Below are positions 62,895 to 64,000 of a stretch of DNA of 64,000 nt, one piece after another. The DNA lies in assembly GCA_947581855.1 (NCBI GenBank), contig CANPVZ010000001.1, forward strand, positions 186,001 to 250,000, given 5' to 3'. Position numbers and translations under genes: made by a program. Source of the DNA: an uncultured Phocaeicola sp. (GTDB lineage Bacteria; Bacteroidota; Bacteroidia; Bacteroidales; Bacteroidaceae). A model generated the notes under the pieces. That model was not told the DNA's origin. It saw only the letters and a list, made by a program, of their open reading frames with translations, and did not search any database. Each line of letters begins with the position of its first letter. Position 1 is the first letter of the stretch.

Positions 62895-64000
62895 TTAGAT
62901 TGTTTTACCTTTTAGTATTTCTTCCAGTCGTAACAATTCATCCCGGTATTGAGCCGCTTCGATAAATTCTAGTTTTTTGGCAGCCTCCTGCATCCGTTTT
63001 CTTGTTTGTTCAATACTCTTTTCCAGTTGCGGGCGAGTCATGTATTCTACAATCGGATCAGCTACAATACTATGGAATTCTGGTTCGATATAAGCTTTCG
63101 GGACGTTATTGTCGGTTTCCGTTTTAGCTCCAAGCAAAGCGGTATTTCGTGCCTTCTGTATCTGTTTCGGTGTAATACCGTGTGCCTCATTGTAAGCCAA
63201 TTGTTTTTCTCTGCGGCGGTTAGTTTCATCAATCGTTTGCTTCATGCTGTCCGTAATTTTGTCTGCATACATAATTACTTTGCCGTTGATATTCCGAGCT
63301 GCCCGTCCGGCTGTCTGGGTAAGCGAACGGTGGCTGCGCAAGAAACCCTCTTTGTCGGCATCCAAGATTGCGACCAAAGAAACTTCGGGCAAATCGAGTC
63401 CTTCACGTAACAAGTTGACCCCTACCAGTACATCGTACAATCCCTGACGTAAATCATCCATAATCTTCACGCGCTCCAACGTATCCACATCACTGTGTAT
63501 ATAATTACACCGTATGTTGTTACGCAATAAATAATCGGTCAATTCTTCGGCCATCCGTTTGGTAAGCGTCGTAATCAGAATACGTTCGTTCTTTTCGATA
63601 CGCTGTTGTATTTCTTCCATCAAATCGTCAATTTGATTCAAACTCGGGCGGACTTCAATAATCGGATCTAACAGGCCGGTAGGACGTATAACTTGTTCCA
63701 CTACAATACCTTCACTTTTTTGTAACTCATAATCAGCAGGAGTAGCGCTTACATAAATCACCTGTTTGGCCATTTCCTCAAATTCTTCGAATTTTAAGGG
63801 GCGGTTATCCAAAGCTGCGGGCAGGCGGAAACCATATTCCACCAAATTTGTTTTTCTGGCTTTATCTCCTCCGTACATGGCATGTATCTGCGGAATGCTG
63901 ACATGACTTTCATCAATCACAATCAGAAAATCTTCCGGAAAGAAATCCAGCAGGCAATAAGGACGGGTTCCGGCTGCTCTGCCATCGAAATAGCGGGAAT
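62895..64000 (-). CDS. uvrB: Excinuclease ABC subunit B, C-terminal part (runs off the window)
   Basis: The frame is open to the window edge and encodes about 367 residues. From the edge inwards it reads [35 protein letters not shown], with the helicase DESH motif II, then [57 protein letters not shown] and QTAGRAARN. The C-terminal UVR motif ([16 protein letters not shown]) contacts UvrA or UvrC. An internal ATG at 63920 is not the start. The N-terminus with Walker A is outside the window. Confidence 0.97.
   Translation of the reverse strand, partial: SRYFDGRAAGTRPYCLLDFFPEDFLIVIDESHVSIPQIHAMYGGDKARKTNLVEYGFRLPAALDNRPLKFEEFEEMAKQVIYVSATPADYELQKSEGIVVEQVIRPTGLLDPIIEVRPSLNQIDDLMEEIQQRIEKNERILITTLTKRMAEELTDYLLRNNIRCNYIHSDVDTLERVKIMDDLRQGLYDVLVGVNLLREGLDLPEVSLVAILDADKEGFLRSHRSLTQTAGRAARNINGKVIMYADKITDSMKQTIDETNRRREKQLAYNEAHGITPKQIQKARNTALLGAKTETDNNVPKAYIEPEFHSIVADPIVEYMTRPQLEKSIEQTRKRMQEAAKKLEFIEAAQYRDELLRLEEILKGKTI

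Noticed and set aside
1..64000. CRISPR array or tRNA genes
   Set aside because: No regularly spaced repeats of 25-40 bases with unique spacers and no GGTTCGAATCC-type T-arm with matching cloverleaf were found on either strand.

Overview
The window reads as chromosomal DNA of a gut-type Bacteroidales bacterium (Bacteroides, Phocaeicola or Parabacteroides; I cannot separate them from sequence alone). Three things point there. The gene content includes a fused fucokinase/GDP-fucose pyrophosphorylase (Fkp), a NUDIX-type sugar regulator next to xylBA, a six-gene Na+-NQR operon, a DUF5686 outer-membrane protein and a DUF1015 gene beside serCA. Many genes are preceded by the Bacteroidetes -7 box TAnnTTTG. 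The DNA is AT-rich with weak Shine-Dalgarno sequences. I see no tRNA, rRNA, CRISPR array, prophage or intact insertion sequence.

Layout. 1-2.2 kb (minus): receiver protein, sugar-phosphate transferase with a degenerate receiver-like N-terminus, and the start of a TolC-like gene. 2.4-6.3 kb: xylose catabolism (NUDIX regulator, xylB, xylA) behind a promoter overlapped by an inverted repeat. 6.5-10.5 kb: manC-fkp, making GDP-mannose and GDP-fucose for surface glycans. 10.6-16.9 kb: tpx, a DUF368 polyprenyl-phosphate translocase with a TPR protein, glnS and a PhoU protein. 17.0-17.14 kb: a probable small RNA. 17.4-25.7 kb: DUF5686 protein, rarA, a 2-hydroxyacid dehydrogenase, a TRIC-like membrane protein, an ECF sigma factor and a PycB/OadA-like carboxyltransferase whose biotin site is lost. 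26-28.1 kb (minus): a large KamA-family radical SAM protein. 28.1-29.3 kb: a long AT-rich non-coding stretch. 29.3-34.1 kb: periplasmic thioredoxin, DsbD and an L-cysteine desulfidase-like protein. 34.4-36.7 kb: OmpA-like lipoprotein and proS. 37.4-42.6 kb (minus): DUF308 and tamB. 42.7-45.3 kb: aminopeptidase C and a GH43-like protein. 45.3-46.3 kb: decayed gene remnants. 46.7-52.8 kb: nqrABCDEF. 53-58 kb: DEAD-box helicase, serC, serA, DUF1015. 58.7-64 kb: a membrane-anchored MutS-like ATPase, alanine dehydrogenase, a YigZ-family protein and the C-terminal part of uvrB.

Most of this is core metabolism and envelope biology. The less explained material lies in two places. One is a set of odd proteins: a rubredoxin-NqrC fusion, a biotin-less PycB homologue, a membrane MutS, a tamB without an ATG lying in frame behind DUF308, and a pseudo-receiver glycosyl-1-phosphate transferase. 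The other is the intergenic DNA, which carries many palindromic elements. Two copies of one roughly 96-bp hairpin element sit at 25.86 and 60.70 kb. There is a 188-bp nested palindrome at 58.13 kb, a 193-bp element with TGTCCCG ends at 37.01 kb, a long imperfect palindrome inside the nqr operon, and two unrelated arrays of palindromes that share an exact 22-bp period.
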